Of a stretch of DNA of 64,000 nt, positions 38,701-44,267 are shown piece by piece. The stretch is from Tectiglobus sp965215755 (GTDB lineage Bacteria > Pseudomonadota > Alphaproteobacteria > Rhizobiales > Hyphomicrobiaceae): positions 2,356,001 through 2,420,000 of the forward strand of contig OZ244119.1 in assembly GCA_965215755.1 (NCBI GenBank), written 5' to 3'. A program made the translations under genes and the position numbers. Numbering within the stretch: position 1 is the first letter of the stretch; the number at the start of each line of letters is the position of its first letter. The notes beneath the pieces were generated by a model. The model made no database searches and was not told where the DNA came from. It was given only the letters and a program-made list of their open reading frames with translations.

Positions 38701-39254
38701 ATGTTGTCGAGTTGCAGTGAGGAATCAAATTCGGTGCTGCGACCAACCTGGTCGCGCTCGATATCGTGTCCGGCGCCGATATCGGTGTCGCCAAGTGGGT
38801 TGAGGTGAGGAAGGCCAGGGCCCAGCCTGCCGACCGAATACGGTGATTGAAACTGCGCGTCAGTTTCTATCGCAGGATCATCAGAAACCTGCTGTTCGAC
38901 GTCTTTGGGTTCAGGCAGAGGTGGCGTGGACGTGGCATCGGACCGGGCGATAGTCCGGGGGGCGCCTGTTTCTTCTTTGTCCTGGTCTGCCTCGAACACT
39001 GGTTGGTTCGTTTCGTTAGTTGTGTCGGGCAGAGCTGCCAACAAAAGCTTCACCACTGGAGAGTCGGATGAAAGCTTCAGGTTTTCCAAACCAGGCAGAG
39101 AGATTGTGTAGCTTCCGTCTGGGTTGCGAATGAGCGACACATCCGCATTGTTGAGCGACTGCTGCAACTCGGACAAACGGACGTTCGTGGGTTCATGTGA
39201 CTCGGAATGAATATCTTGAATGAGAGAAAGAATCGATGAGGGTTTGGAACTCAT
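29715..39254 (-). CDS. Giant type I-secreted repeat adhesin
   Basis: 3,179 residues from the ATG at 39254; an earlier ATG at 39290 is less likely. The N-terminal 230 residues are low-complexity and acidic, followed by a VCBS-like segment (VFANDVQPNP). Then about 21 tandem immunoglobulin-like repeats of roughly 120 residues, each with a Ca-binding-like LxDTDGSETL turn followed by P-x-G and a closing A-DTP linker; repeats 17-19 and 21 are degenerate. The C-terminus has RTX nonapeptides (GGGGDDTISGGDG, about 3012-3085) and a type I secretion tail. It should be a long Ca-dependent cell-surface fibre for attachment or biofilm. No LapG-type di-Ala cleavage site was found near the N-terminus. Confidence 0.93.
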   Translation of the reverse strand: MSSKPSSILSLIQDIHSESHEPTNVRLSELQQSLNNADVSLIRNPDGSYTISLPGLENLKLSSDSPVVKLLLAALPDTTNETNQPVFEADQDKEETGAPRTIARSDATSTPPLPEPKDVEQQVSDDPAIETDAQFQSPYSVGRLGPGLPHLNPLGDTDIGAGHDIERDQVGRSTEFDSSLQLDNITDISEFLSNNVGGGLGHLVPLGDTEYADGSFIPSISTTDFPSGEAPPLPSFAVADVFNASEASVISGNVFANDVQPNPISGVALVTAPSSGALTLNADGTFDFTPTPGFSGGVTFTYSFYDTETGQTEVATAEIFIAAVAQAPIVSGGLTALEDSGTSALPISVQLQDTDGSETLEAVTVAGVPADVGFAWNTGLPGTVTHLGGGTYQFDGTTAQIQALLNSISITPTPDSDPSFNLTVTATSRDTNPEDQGGVAVPTATTVHDIPVTITAVADEPTVSTNSTTGLEGQTLNFGSDITYSLNDTDGSETVTKVSLGNFPGTATVDYTATVGASVSVVGGIYEITGTPAAIRATLDTFTVNLGPDSDRDFGVAVSVTVTDTGGVQATTTMPHGIHVSAVADAPTGAGSASGQEDKAISLNMLVGLRDDDDSETIDYVDIAGLPAGGTFNLPTESGVTANLEAGGVWRFTGTTDRLIAALQDMSVSPPEHSDEDFDLTVTIQSIESNLTTATSGNPNETAHVAVETAATSFVLPVRISPIADTPTVIAPTAPYTTNEDTSVALTGLTGALVDLDGSETLTFEISSVPPGSSFSNSSGGSVGTVTSPGVWSFTSAELAAGLTYNPPTNVSGDFVMTLTSIATEADTVTATPTASSSTNFTVKIAGDADAPTVTGSSSGDEDSVIAVGTNIAIAKTDTDGSETLTSVVVNNIPVGATIDFAIAGAADVSGTPTTLTITGSEPDIRATLASLTLTPPANSDTDINLSISATTTDTGGDTATTTVVHPVTVGAIADTATMSGGVTVDEDATVAIAVPVSISLQDTDGSEAITKVVVSGVPGNVALAWDTDVGGTVVAKSGGVFEFTGATTEIQDLLASLTATPPEHSDVSFEMTVETTVTETNPSEAGDVTTANATNSIVVPVVINAVADAPIGSGSGSNLEDSVVAVPITVALADTDGSESLQSAVINGIPTGWTPASAANSVYDPGNGRVTVTGTDAEIKATLAAFTLQPPQHSDDDVTLSVTVTSIESSPDNAGQVTTSTAQTTFDVDVIVSAVADTPSVAVSTNAFTTNEDIPVVLSGFNGGLVDTDGSEELTFEIRNVPTGASFNVGAQSGSDPTVWVFSATDIKGDGVNPPTPISFTPPANWHGTINMDLVSVATETTGAQIAVETATATLPFTITVNPILDEPVVNDTTSSVNEDQTIPLGDDLDITLVDTDGSQNLIVTLAGFPTYATPAWDTSLPGTVDQSTPGTLVITGPTPAEVLALVESLTVTETEDLDTDFSISITAETTEVGGATATATGTHSINVKAVADAPSESTPRQLGNEDTTVNIPVGVTLNDNDGSEIIQEVRIYNIPADATLGYTLIGTTVVATATDSNGTNSFYFTGDNADIQATLATLNIRWNDTHKSDDIIVRLRARSEETTPSEAGDIAVSVATTNGNLRVDFDPVADTPTVTVSNPAYTGVEDQPVALVDGSHSVGGSLIDTDGSETLSFQISSVPTGASFTTGTQSTDDPTVWLFTPAELAAASFLNPPNEHGTFNMVLTSVATEADDGRNNDETDDVATNSTPFSVTIGSAADGAAISGETTALEDGTVTFGPDVVIQLTDNDGSEQITAVTLDLPDNYTASYTAEGSAIVTEPSPGVFTITGSEADIQATLDTFAMTPDVSITHSDANVAIDISVVSSDISGTGTTTSGSHTITVQAVADTPVATANDVVGLEDTAFSLDLSGALTDTDGSEHLSKAILTLPAADWTVTTNGNGTVTDNGDGSYDITADTPANFAAVLASVQLQAGEHISGISTSATLELVSTEAATGDEVATKTATSVADTFDITVGAVADAPLIQTLNSTGGSAGFEDQPIKLTIRPKLVDRDGSETLTVDISDVPTGATFVDGSNNNVGTDQGGGRWTFTEAELADLHIIPPLHDSNDFTLTVTAIATETTLYSVAGEVETATSSATINVEVIGVADTPDLPLVVVNSAEDTPIGLGASLVETTADNDGSETLSYIISGLPSGIIPSHGQYIGGSWQVSASDILDLTIPVPENFAGDYIATYAPSLKVEVVTQENDGNQLTTTIPVSIIITPVLDAVSSVNASIEVSEGSDISLANAAVGVLIDNDGSESVVSYTFDLNSVAGLDPNAAPTIDDLIASYITGTFVDNGDGTITVQPGDLAGIALQASAFTDSNVDFSIPVSVMFDDPGAPGSPDPVTGSFAVSVTGVADTPTAFADDVAGAQTGARIPVNIGGLTTDTDTALGRSDSEEIHYIVSGLPTDGSGIIAFTNSAGQIVGLNNGNGNWYLQPADLADLHITSSTGTIGTFDLTLTTFATENDGDNDQATQSTSWSVEFVPGSGGGSSDPAPIKPILTVNPMVVDEDGSITVDITAVPDPDDLSDPTISVVFSDLSPGATISGVIFNPANGKWFVDAANLGSVVITPDPDFAGEVTFNVEAVATNASLQSDTSGEQPATVTVTPIADGPQITATPVAGSEDTAAALNLSVALRDTDAASPEALASTIEITLSHPEAQLLDAVGTAYTAVGGVYTVPIGDVGGLRIQPPEHLHGNVTATITAESYETLDSSIRHTTVSNVTISFDAVADGPNATVQNVSGDEDTAISLSGLSASLKDTDGSETLSITISGIPIDSILSAGSNNGDGTWTLKNSQLDGLTLTPPRNYSGVMNLALNAYALEASNADVATTTMPFTVTVNPVADSLRVDPSDATVEEGSTIPLSFSIVMDDDSGTLSGETPAESLELTFAGVPAGSSLTATAGGTLIDNGGGEWVFTGTAAEAGSISFTGGNDLIGDHTISMSAVAIDGADRGAPVLSDFVVSITEAPNLNLTGTPGADNLTGGGGDDTISGGDGMDVLSGLTGADVLDGGGDADMLDGGAGSDTLIGGVGVDMLTGGSEADIFVWQAGDDVTGTDVITDFSVADGDALDLQALLPGFDNATDDIADYVQLSEEGGSTTVQIDATGTGTFTTDVVSLDGHTGLDLATLHANGNIII

Positions 39255-39759
39255 TGCGCACCATCCACTGAGCCCGCAACGCAAAAGCAACGTGCGGAAA
39301 AATGCTTTCTAGATCAATTTCTCAGAAGATTTACAGCAAACATATGAATTAACTGTCAAATATCGTTCGCTAATGTGCCAAAAACTTTATTTCTTCAGTG
39401 TTTCAGAATGTTTGTAGATATAAATCATTAAGGAATTTGCGAAGCGAGAGGGAACGCAATCGACCCGTTAACTGCTTCGCAACCTCTCCCAATGGGCGAA
39501 TGGATTATGCCTTGAGATATTGCATCTCTTGCAGTGGTGCCATGGTGATAAAGTTCTACACGGCCCCGGGTGGCGTTTAATGAATGATTTAGTGATTCTT
39601 CAGGGTCAGCCGTTGTGCATCAGACAAGTGTAACGCGACGCCATAGTCGTTTTAGGAGATTGGGCCGCACAGCGATCCAGGGCATGGAGTGAAAAGAGTC
39701 TGCACCTGTATCGTAGGGAACAGTGCACGGCAGTTGGTGGTGGCATAGTCAATTCATCG
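39255..39759. other. Adhesin upstream region
   Basis: AT-rich from 39290 to 39450, where the leftward adhesin promoter is expected. No credible gene; a minus-strand frame at 39606-39905 runs against the candidate RNA below and is rejected. The promoter of that RNA must lie near 39720-39755, but no strong hexamers are seen. Confidence 0.5.
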
Positions 39760-39850
39760 CTCGAGGGCAGTCCTCCCCTCCCGCTGCTTTCGAGCTTCCT
39801 CCCCTTGCCCACTATGGCCGCTGGTTCCCCCTGACCAGCGGTCTTTTTTT
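39760..39850 (+). ncRNA. Candidate small RNA with anti-Shine-Dalgarno loop and terminator
   Basis: An 11-base-pair stem (39760-39770 with 39784-39794, two G-U pairs) carries a 13-base loop containing CCTCCCCTCCC. A single-stranded linker holds another CCTCCCC, and a perfect 8-base-pair hairpin CCGCTGGT/ACCAGCGG (39818-39841) with a CCCCC loop is followed by seven T, a textbook Rho-independent terminator. Alphaproteobacteria have small RNAs of this design (CCUCC-type loops, such as the Rhodobacter CcsR and rhizobial alpha-r14 families) that can pair with ribosome-binding sites. The 5' end is not fixed and may be some bases upstream. Confidence 0.65.
39818..39850 (+). terminator. Rho-independent terminator of candidate small RNA
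   Basis: CCGCTGGT stem, eight-base loop TCCCCCTG, ACCAGCGG, then TCTTTTTTT. The strongest terminator in the window, and no plus-strand protein gene ends nearby, which is the main reason to infer an RNA gene. Confidence 0.85.
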
Positions 39851-40037
39851 GCTTGAATATTGCGATGATGCACGGTGTCGGTCGTGCAGCTCTTTCTGTC
39901 CTCAAATCTTCTCAGGTGTGAGCCGGATCACAGACGATCATTCGGTTCCGGCGCATAGTGGCCGCATCAACCGAGAGCCCATGCTCGCAGCACAGGAGAG
40001 CATATCAACCAGCCACAGGGCACAGCCCTTTAATTCT

Positions 40038-40107
40038 GCCGCGATTGCCTCCGCGGCCATACATAAGACCGCCAGCCGCTTCCTCCCCGGCCGGCGGTTC
40101 TTGTTTG
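40038..40107 (+). ncRNA. Second tandem candidate anti-SD small RNA
   Basis: Two hairpins 190 bases after the first terminator repeat the same design: GCCGCG/CGCGGC (40038-40043 with 40052-40057) with CCTC in the loop, then a stem of about 12 pairs (40065-40077 with 40089-40102, one bulge and one mismatch) whose loop is GCTTCCTCCCC, ending in a T-rich tail (TTCTTGTTT). The tail is less perfect than that of the first copy and the stem could also end the leftward DUF6352 gene, which stops 18 bases away, so the call is weaker. Confidence 0.45.
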
Positions 40108-40125
40108 CGTCGTTGGTGTTACAGA

Positions 40126-41139
40126 TCACCCCGTTGCAACCAGAGGCAAGTTTGTCAGCAGGTTTTGCGGCTTGATCCGGACCAGCTTGTTCTCATCCAT
40201 TGCCAGGGCGAGGTAGATCGGTTTGCCACGTACATCGTCCTGGACCCGGTGTTCGTCGCGGATCTCCATCCGATAGAGTGCCACGATGCGCTGTTGATCC
40301 GTGTCTGATACGTCTTCCCCATTGTAAAGGGCATTCAGGATGGTGGTTGCTTCACGGTCGAGGCCGATATGCCATCGCCAGTTTTCGTCCTTGATCGACC
40401 GAGCCGGCTGAACGTTGGTTTCAAGCGCGAGAAAGTGTCGGAGCCACATTTCAATGACGCGAGCGAGGGCGTTGTTGCCCGGCCGCGTGTGGCGCATGTC
40501 GATAACGGTGTCAAAGCGGTCAGAGCGTTCCCAGTAGATATCCGCGTTCTCATCATCCAGGACATCGAGTTCAACCTGACGCTGGGGAATTTCTGTGTCT
40601 GATAACAACTGGCCGATGCCGACTTCACCGACCCGGGCCTGCATATCCACGATCTCCTGGTCTGCCAGCATAATCATGTCGTTGTCGGTGCTGACAGATT
40701 GCTCACGAAAGAAGAGCTCGGCTGCCCGGACGCGCATTGGATCATCACAGTCACGCAGCATATTTGCGAGAATGACATGGACGAGTTGGTCGATGAACAC
40801 TGGTGGAATCGCGATCCCGCCGGATCGCATCAAGATGAGGTAGGCCATTTCCAGTGTACCGGCGTCGGCGAGAAGATTGCGGTAGGTTAGGACAATTTTG
40901 TAGTTCTCTACTGCGTCTTTGTCGGCGAGCCCGGCAAGGCGCTCTTCAGACACGGTCAGGAATGGATTGTCCATCAGTTCCTCGAAAAGTGCGATTTCAT
41001 TGGCACACGAGGTTTCGATCGGATGGACTTCGGGCCGTGTGAGATAGGCGCGGATGAAATCGGGAGTGGTCTCCAACCAACCATTGTCAGCCTGTTGCAC
41101 GAGGTGGAGCCCGGCGGACTTCCAAAACCTAAGTTCCAT
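40126..41139 (-). CDS. DUF6352 family protein (formate dehydrogenase-associated)
   Basis: 337 residues from the ATG at 41139 (GGGAGA upstream). Recognised from the start MELRFWKSAGLHLV, the GWLETTPDFIRAYLTRPEVHP segment and the location at the end of a formate dehydrogenase locus. Mainly helical, cytoplasmic; no enzymatic motif is visible. The family co-occurs with DUF6505, DUF6494 and a lipoate-ligase-like protein next to FDH genes in many alphaproteobacteria. Its start overlaps DUF6505 by 11 bases. Function unknown. Confidence 0.78.
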   Translation of the reverse strand: MELRFWKSAGLHLVQQADNGWLETTPDFIRAYLTRPEVHPIETSCANEIALFEELMDNPFLTVSEERLAGLADKDAVENYKIVLTYRNLLADAGTLEMAYLILMRSGGIAIPPVFIDQLVHVILANMLRDCDDPMRVRAAELFFREQSVSTDNDMIMLADQEIVDMQARVGEVGIGQLLSDTEIPQRQVELDVLDDENADIYWERSDRFDTVIDMRHTRPGNNALARVIEMWLRHFLALETNVQPARSIKDENWRWHIGLDREATTILNALYNGEDVSDTDQQRIVALYRMEIRDEHRVQDDVRGKPIYLALAMDENKLVRIKPQNLLTNLPLVATG

Positions 41140-41626
41140 CGTCAGTCTCCCAGGCGTTTGCGTAAATGGGGCCACCGGCAATGCGTTGCTCGATCCGGCG
41201 GAATTGTTCGCGAATTTCGCCAGTGTCATCGAATGCGCGATGGACGGCGAATATTGTGTTCACGGGAACGTCTGCTACCAATTCGACGGCAAACGCAATT
41301 TCTTCTGCTGCCGCGGGCCAGGCGGTAGCATGATCAGGTGCGCCGTAATGCTCGACCAGGTGTTCCGCCAGGTTCGATGTGATGAGCTCCAGGTCCTCGC
41401 TACTGATTTCTGCAACGCAAGTAAACGTTGCACGTCCGAAGGATTGGGGACTGAGAAAGCCATTGGCAAATGCCTGGCGGGTTTTGCCGGTGACTTCCTC
41501 CGGACTGAGGTGGGCGAATGCGAAAGCGCCAGAAACGGCCCACTCATCAGGGCCGGCTGCAACTTCGAAAACATATTCATCGGTTGCATCGAATCTGATG
41601 GTTCGGAGGAGCCTTGCGTGCGTCAT
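41129..41626 (-). CDS. DUF6505 family protein
   Basis: 165 residues. Characteristic opening LRTIRFDATDEYVFEVAAGPDEWAVSGAF-like stretch. Overlaps the preceding lipoate-ligase-like gene by four bases (ATGA) and the next gene by 11, so the three are coupled. No membrane segment or known motif. Function unknown beyond association with FDH loci. Confidence 0.75.
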   Translation of the reverse strand: MTHARLLRTIRFDATDEYVFEVAAGPDEWAVSGAFAFAHLSPEEVTGKTRQAFANGFLSPQSFGRATFTCVAEISSEDLELITSNLAEHLVEHYGAPDHATAWPAAAEEIAFAVELVADVPVNTIFAVHRAFDDTGEIREQFRRIEQRIAGGPIYANAWETDDGT

Positions 41627-42426
41627 TGCAGATCCGGCAAGGCGTCAGCGCTGTGCACTGCAGACAACAGTGGGACCGATCTGGTTTGATCATTCCCGCC
41701 GACCGCATACAAAAGACCGCCATCCTCATCGAGGCCTTTGACGATCACCGGGCGCTTCCCGGTAAGTGGAATTGAAATGGCAGCGTCGCGTCCGGCCATC
41801 CGCTCCAACCAATTCTGGTGAACGGGGCGGTAGCCGTCATCTTGCCAGACATTCAACCATGTCAGGAAATGTCTCGCGCATGATGCTATAAATTCAACAG
41901 CCGTGAGGCCTTCACAGCCTTCTTCGATGAGAGCTGTCCTTTCGCGGTTGTGGCCGGGTTCTTCCGCGTCGGGGTTAAATTGCAAGGTGACCTCAATAGC
42001 TGTTACGAGCCAATCCGGGATCTCCTGCGCATTGTTGGTCGCACTGGCCAATGTCACGCTTCCGGCTGCCGCCCCATTGACTTGCACCTGACCCGGCCAA
42101 TGATACATCAGGCCGACCTGCGGTGGTGTCAGGACCCCTAAGCAGTCGCCAACCGCCGCCATCGTGACTGGCAGGATCTGCGCGGCCTTGGCAAGCGGGA
42201 CTTCGGGTTCGAGAACGATGGCAAATCCGGCTTTCCCGGCATCGTCCGTCCAGATCAAGTCACCGGCGCCAAGCGCATGCGAGCGTGCGCCGTCCACCGC
42301 CGCGCGCAGGGCGGAGATGCCAGGCAGGCTACGGCGTCCCTTTAAGAGTGGGGGAAGATCGGGCTCGATCAACAGGCCGGCATTGATGTCACCGGGATCA
42401 GCTGGTGTCGCGCTATCCGAGGTCAA
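41623..42426 (-). CDS. Biotin/lipoate ligase-like protein with DUF4444-type tail
   Basis: 267 residues. The N-terminal two thirds resemble the biotin/lipoate ligase fold: SHALGAGDLIWTDD, FAIVLEPEVPLAKA, the GDCLGVLTPPQVGLMYHWPGQVQVNG stretch. A C-terminal domain (KGLDEDGGLLYAVGG) resembles the BPL C-terminal or DUF4444 module. The GRGRxG-type lipoyl-AMP motif of true ligases is not evident, so catalysis of lipoylation is doubtful. No lipoyl or biotinyl target is encoded nearby. It overlaps DUF6494 by 14 bases. Confidence 0.72.
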   Translation of the reverse strand: MTSDSATPADPGDINAGLLIEPDLPPLLKGRRSLPGISALRAAVDGARSHALGAGDLIWTDDAGKAGFAIVLEPEVPLAKAAQILPVTMAAVGDCLGVLTPPQVGLMYHWPGQVQVNGAAAGSVTLASATNNAQEIPDWLVTAIEVTLQFNPDAEEPGHNRERTALIEEGCEGLTAVEFIASCARHFLTWLNVWQDDGYRPVHQNWLERMAGRDAAISIPLTGKRPVIVKGLDEDGGLLYAVGGNDQTRSVPLLSAVHSADALPDLQ

Positions 42427-42607
42427 TCTCGCCCTCGACGGTGTGATTCAGGTCTGTGCCGTCAGCCGTCAGTACGACCTTCACTTTGATGGTGCCCGAG
42501 CCCGCCATGTTGCTGTCGCGCACAACCTTCTCGATCTGCTGCTGTGAGGTCACGCCCACCTGCTTGAGGAATTTGCGCATCGACATGTTGAACTTGTCTT
42601 CATCCAT
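42413..42607 (-). CDS. DUF6494 family small protein
   Basis: 64 residues, MDEDKFNMSMRKFLKQVG then SQQQIEKVVRD, the recognisable family pattern: an N-terminal helix pair followed by a beta hairpin (KVKVVLTADG). Cytoplasmic. Part of the FDH accessory run; function unknown. Confidence 0.75.
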   Translation of the reverse strand: MDEDKFNMSMRKFLKQVGVTSQQQIEKVVRDSNMAGSGTIKVKVVLTADGTDLNHTVEGEIDLG

Positions 42608-42651
42608 CCTAGGCTGCCTTCATGACTATTGACTTGCGTATGCTTGTTCGA

Positions 42652-42783
42652 TCAGTCAAGGCGGACATTGCCCTGACTGGACGTGAATGATGACTGGGCA
42701 GACCAATCCATGGCTTCCAGACCATAGGCTGCAGCTACGCCAACAACGGCAATTAGAACAATGCTGAGCATGATCTCTTTCAT
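42652..42783 (-). CDS. 43-residue single-helix membrane protein of the FDH locus
   Basis: Starts ATG 42783 with AGGAGCTCC just upstream and ends TGA at 42652. One membrane helix (MLSIVLIAVVGVAAAYGL) then a short polar tail (SSFTSSQGNVRL). It lies between the WD40-cytochrome gene and DUF6494 in the same direction with a strong ribosome site, so it is likely real despite its size. Similar one-helix proteins ending in VRL occur in FDH loci of related bacteria. Possibly a membrane adaptor of the complex. Confidence 0.7.
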   Translation of the reverse strand: MKEIMLSIVLIAVVGVAAAYGLEAMDWSAQSSFTSSQGNVRLD

Positions 42784-42820
42784 TTGGAGCTCCTGTCGTC
42801 AGGTGGTGCCGATGCCGGCA

Positions 42821-44263
42821 TCATTGTTTGGTCTTAGCTGGTTTTGCAACTGCCGTGGCTCTTCTTAGGAAATTGATCAGGGCATCGCGCTTTTCCTTCT
42901 CAGTAATGCGCTGCAACGGCATTTTCGAGCCAGGCGTGAATTTGTCCGGACCGAGGTCGAACAGTTTATCAATCGTTTCAGCCGACCAAACGATATCTAG
43001 TGATTTGAGAGCCTTAGAGTAGGGGTAGCCGGGCAAGGTTCCGATTTTTCTGCCAAAGATTTTGTGCAGCGTGGGGCCGGCACGGTTGGCATCGTCTGGG
43101 TTGAGGGTGTGGCAGACACTGCACTTACGTGCAAACTGACGTTCGCCAAGCGAAATATTCTCCTTGACCTGAAACCGTCGCGGATATTTGGAAGTAATCT
43201 TCTCGAATGGCTTGCGTGGTGACACCTGCCACGCTGTCGCGAAGTCATCAAGGCTGCCGTAGTAGACACGCGTGCCGCGATCGGCAAAATCCATCGCCCA
43301 GATCGGGCCATATGGATTGCGGTACGACTCAAGCAATTGCCAGTCGCCCTGACGGTAAACCCGAATTGCGCCGTCACCGCCACCGGTGGCGATCAGCCCA
43401 GGTTTGGCGAGTTTCGCTATCGACAATACCGGCTTCTCGTGCGCTTTGAGCTGGTGCACAATTTTATTCTGGTCCAGGTCGTAGATCGCCGCGGACCCAT
43501 CGAGGGCGCCGAGTAGGAATTGGTTGCTGTCTGATAGCCGCTTGAGGACGTTGATGCCCCAGCCGTGTCTGTGAGCAATGCGCTGCAGCGTGCCTTGGTC
43601 TGCGTTCCACAGCCTGAGGGTGCCGTCGGTTGCGGCGGACAGGATCTGCTTCTGGTCCGCCGTGAAAGCAACCGCATTGATGGGTGCTGTGTGCCCTTTC
43701 AGGATGTGGAGCGCTTTGCCAGTCGTAAGTTCCCAGATGCGGACGGTGCGATCCCAGCTTGCAGTGACTGCAAGCTTGCCATCGGCAGAGACATCAAGTC
43801 CGAGGATCTTGGCCCGATGCCCCTTCATCATGTGGAGGCGTTGACCGGAACTGAGATCCCAGAGGTGCAATCCACCATCGTCGCTGCCGGCCAAGGCCCG
43901 GTTTGTTCCAGGTACAAAGGCCACAGCACTCACCGCACCATCATGGTCTGCAAAACGTTTCAGTTGCTTTGATGAGCCATCCGGCTGCAGCTGCCACAGC
44001 ATCATCGCATAGTCGAAACTGCCCGTAAGGATACGGTTGGTGGTGTGGTCAACTGTAATGGCTTTGACTGGCCCACCATGGCCTTTGAGATTGGCTGAGG
44101 TAGACTTTGCCGATCCGTTCTCGCGTTCGGTCGCGTGCACGGATTGGAGGAGGCCTTGGGCGCAAGCAAGGATAAGCACACCAACAACGGCTGCCCCGAC
44201 GCCCATCAGTCGATGGACGCGGGAGAAACCATGGTTGCTCGGTCTGGGCACGAAAGCCAACAA
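42821..44263 (-). CDS. WD40 beta-propeller fused to cytochrome c
   Basis: Signal peptide (MGVGAAVVGVLILACAQGL), about seven WD40 repeats (for example AHDGAVSAVAFVPG-type and GSDDGGLHLWDL, GHTAPINAVAF), then a class I cytochrome c domain with one haem site CSVCH and distal Met region (PGSKMPLQ). Periplasmic or membrane-facing. The start is uncertain: the frame is open to an ATG at 44344, inside the cytochrome b gene; TTG 44263 is the first start after that gene's stop and keeps the positively charged region before the hydrophobic core, while ATG 44206 would lose it. Probably carries electrons from formate dehydrogenase, an inference from position. Confidence 0.85.
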   Translation of the reverse strand: MLAFVPRPSNHGFSRVHRLMGVGAAVVGVLILACAQGLLQSVHATERENGSAKSTSANLKGHGGPVKAITVDHTTNRILTGSFDYAMMLWQLQPDGSSKQLKRFADHDGAVSAVAFVPGTNRALAGSDDGGLHLWDLSSGQRLHMMKGHRAKILGLDVSADGKLAVTASWDRTVRIWELTTGKALHILKGHTAPINAVAFTADQKQILSAATDGTLRLWNADQGTLQRIAHRHGWGINVLKRLSDSNQFLLGALDGSAAIYDLDQNKIVHQLKAHEKPVLSIAKLAKPGLIATGGGDGAIRVYRQGDWQLLESYRNPYGPIWAMDFADRGTRVYYGSLDDFATAWQVSPRKPFEKITSKYPRRFQVKENISLGERQFARKCSVCHTLNPDDANRAGPTLHKIFGRKIGTLPGYPYSKALKSLDIVWSAETIDKLFDLGPDKFTPGSKMPLQRITEKEKRDALINFLRRATAVAKPAKTKQ

Positions 44264-44267
44264 GGCA

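Noticed and set aside
29872..39111. Many open plus-strand frames opposite the giant adhesin
   Set aside because: They are antisense to repeats with biased codon use that lack stops on the opposite strand, and have no family features.
39606..39905. 99-codon minus-strand frame over the candidate small RNA
   Set aside because: Runs through the terminator hairpin in reverse and has no protein-like features.
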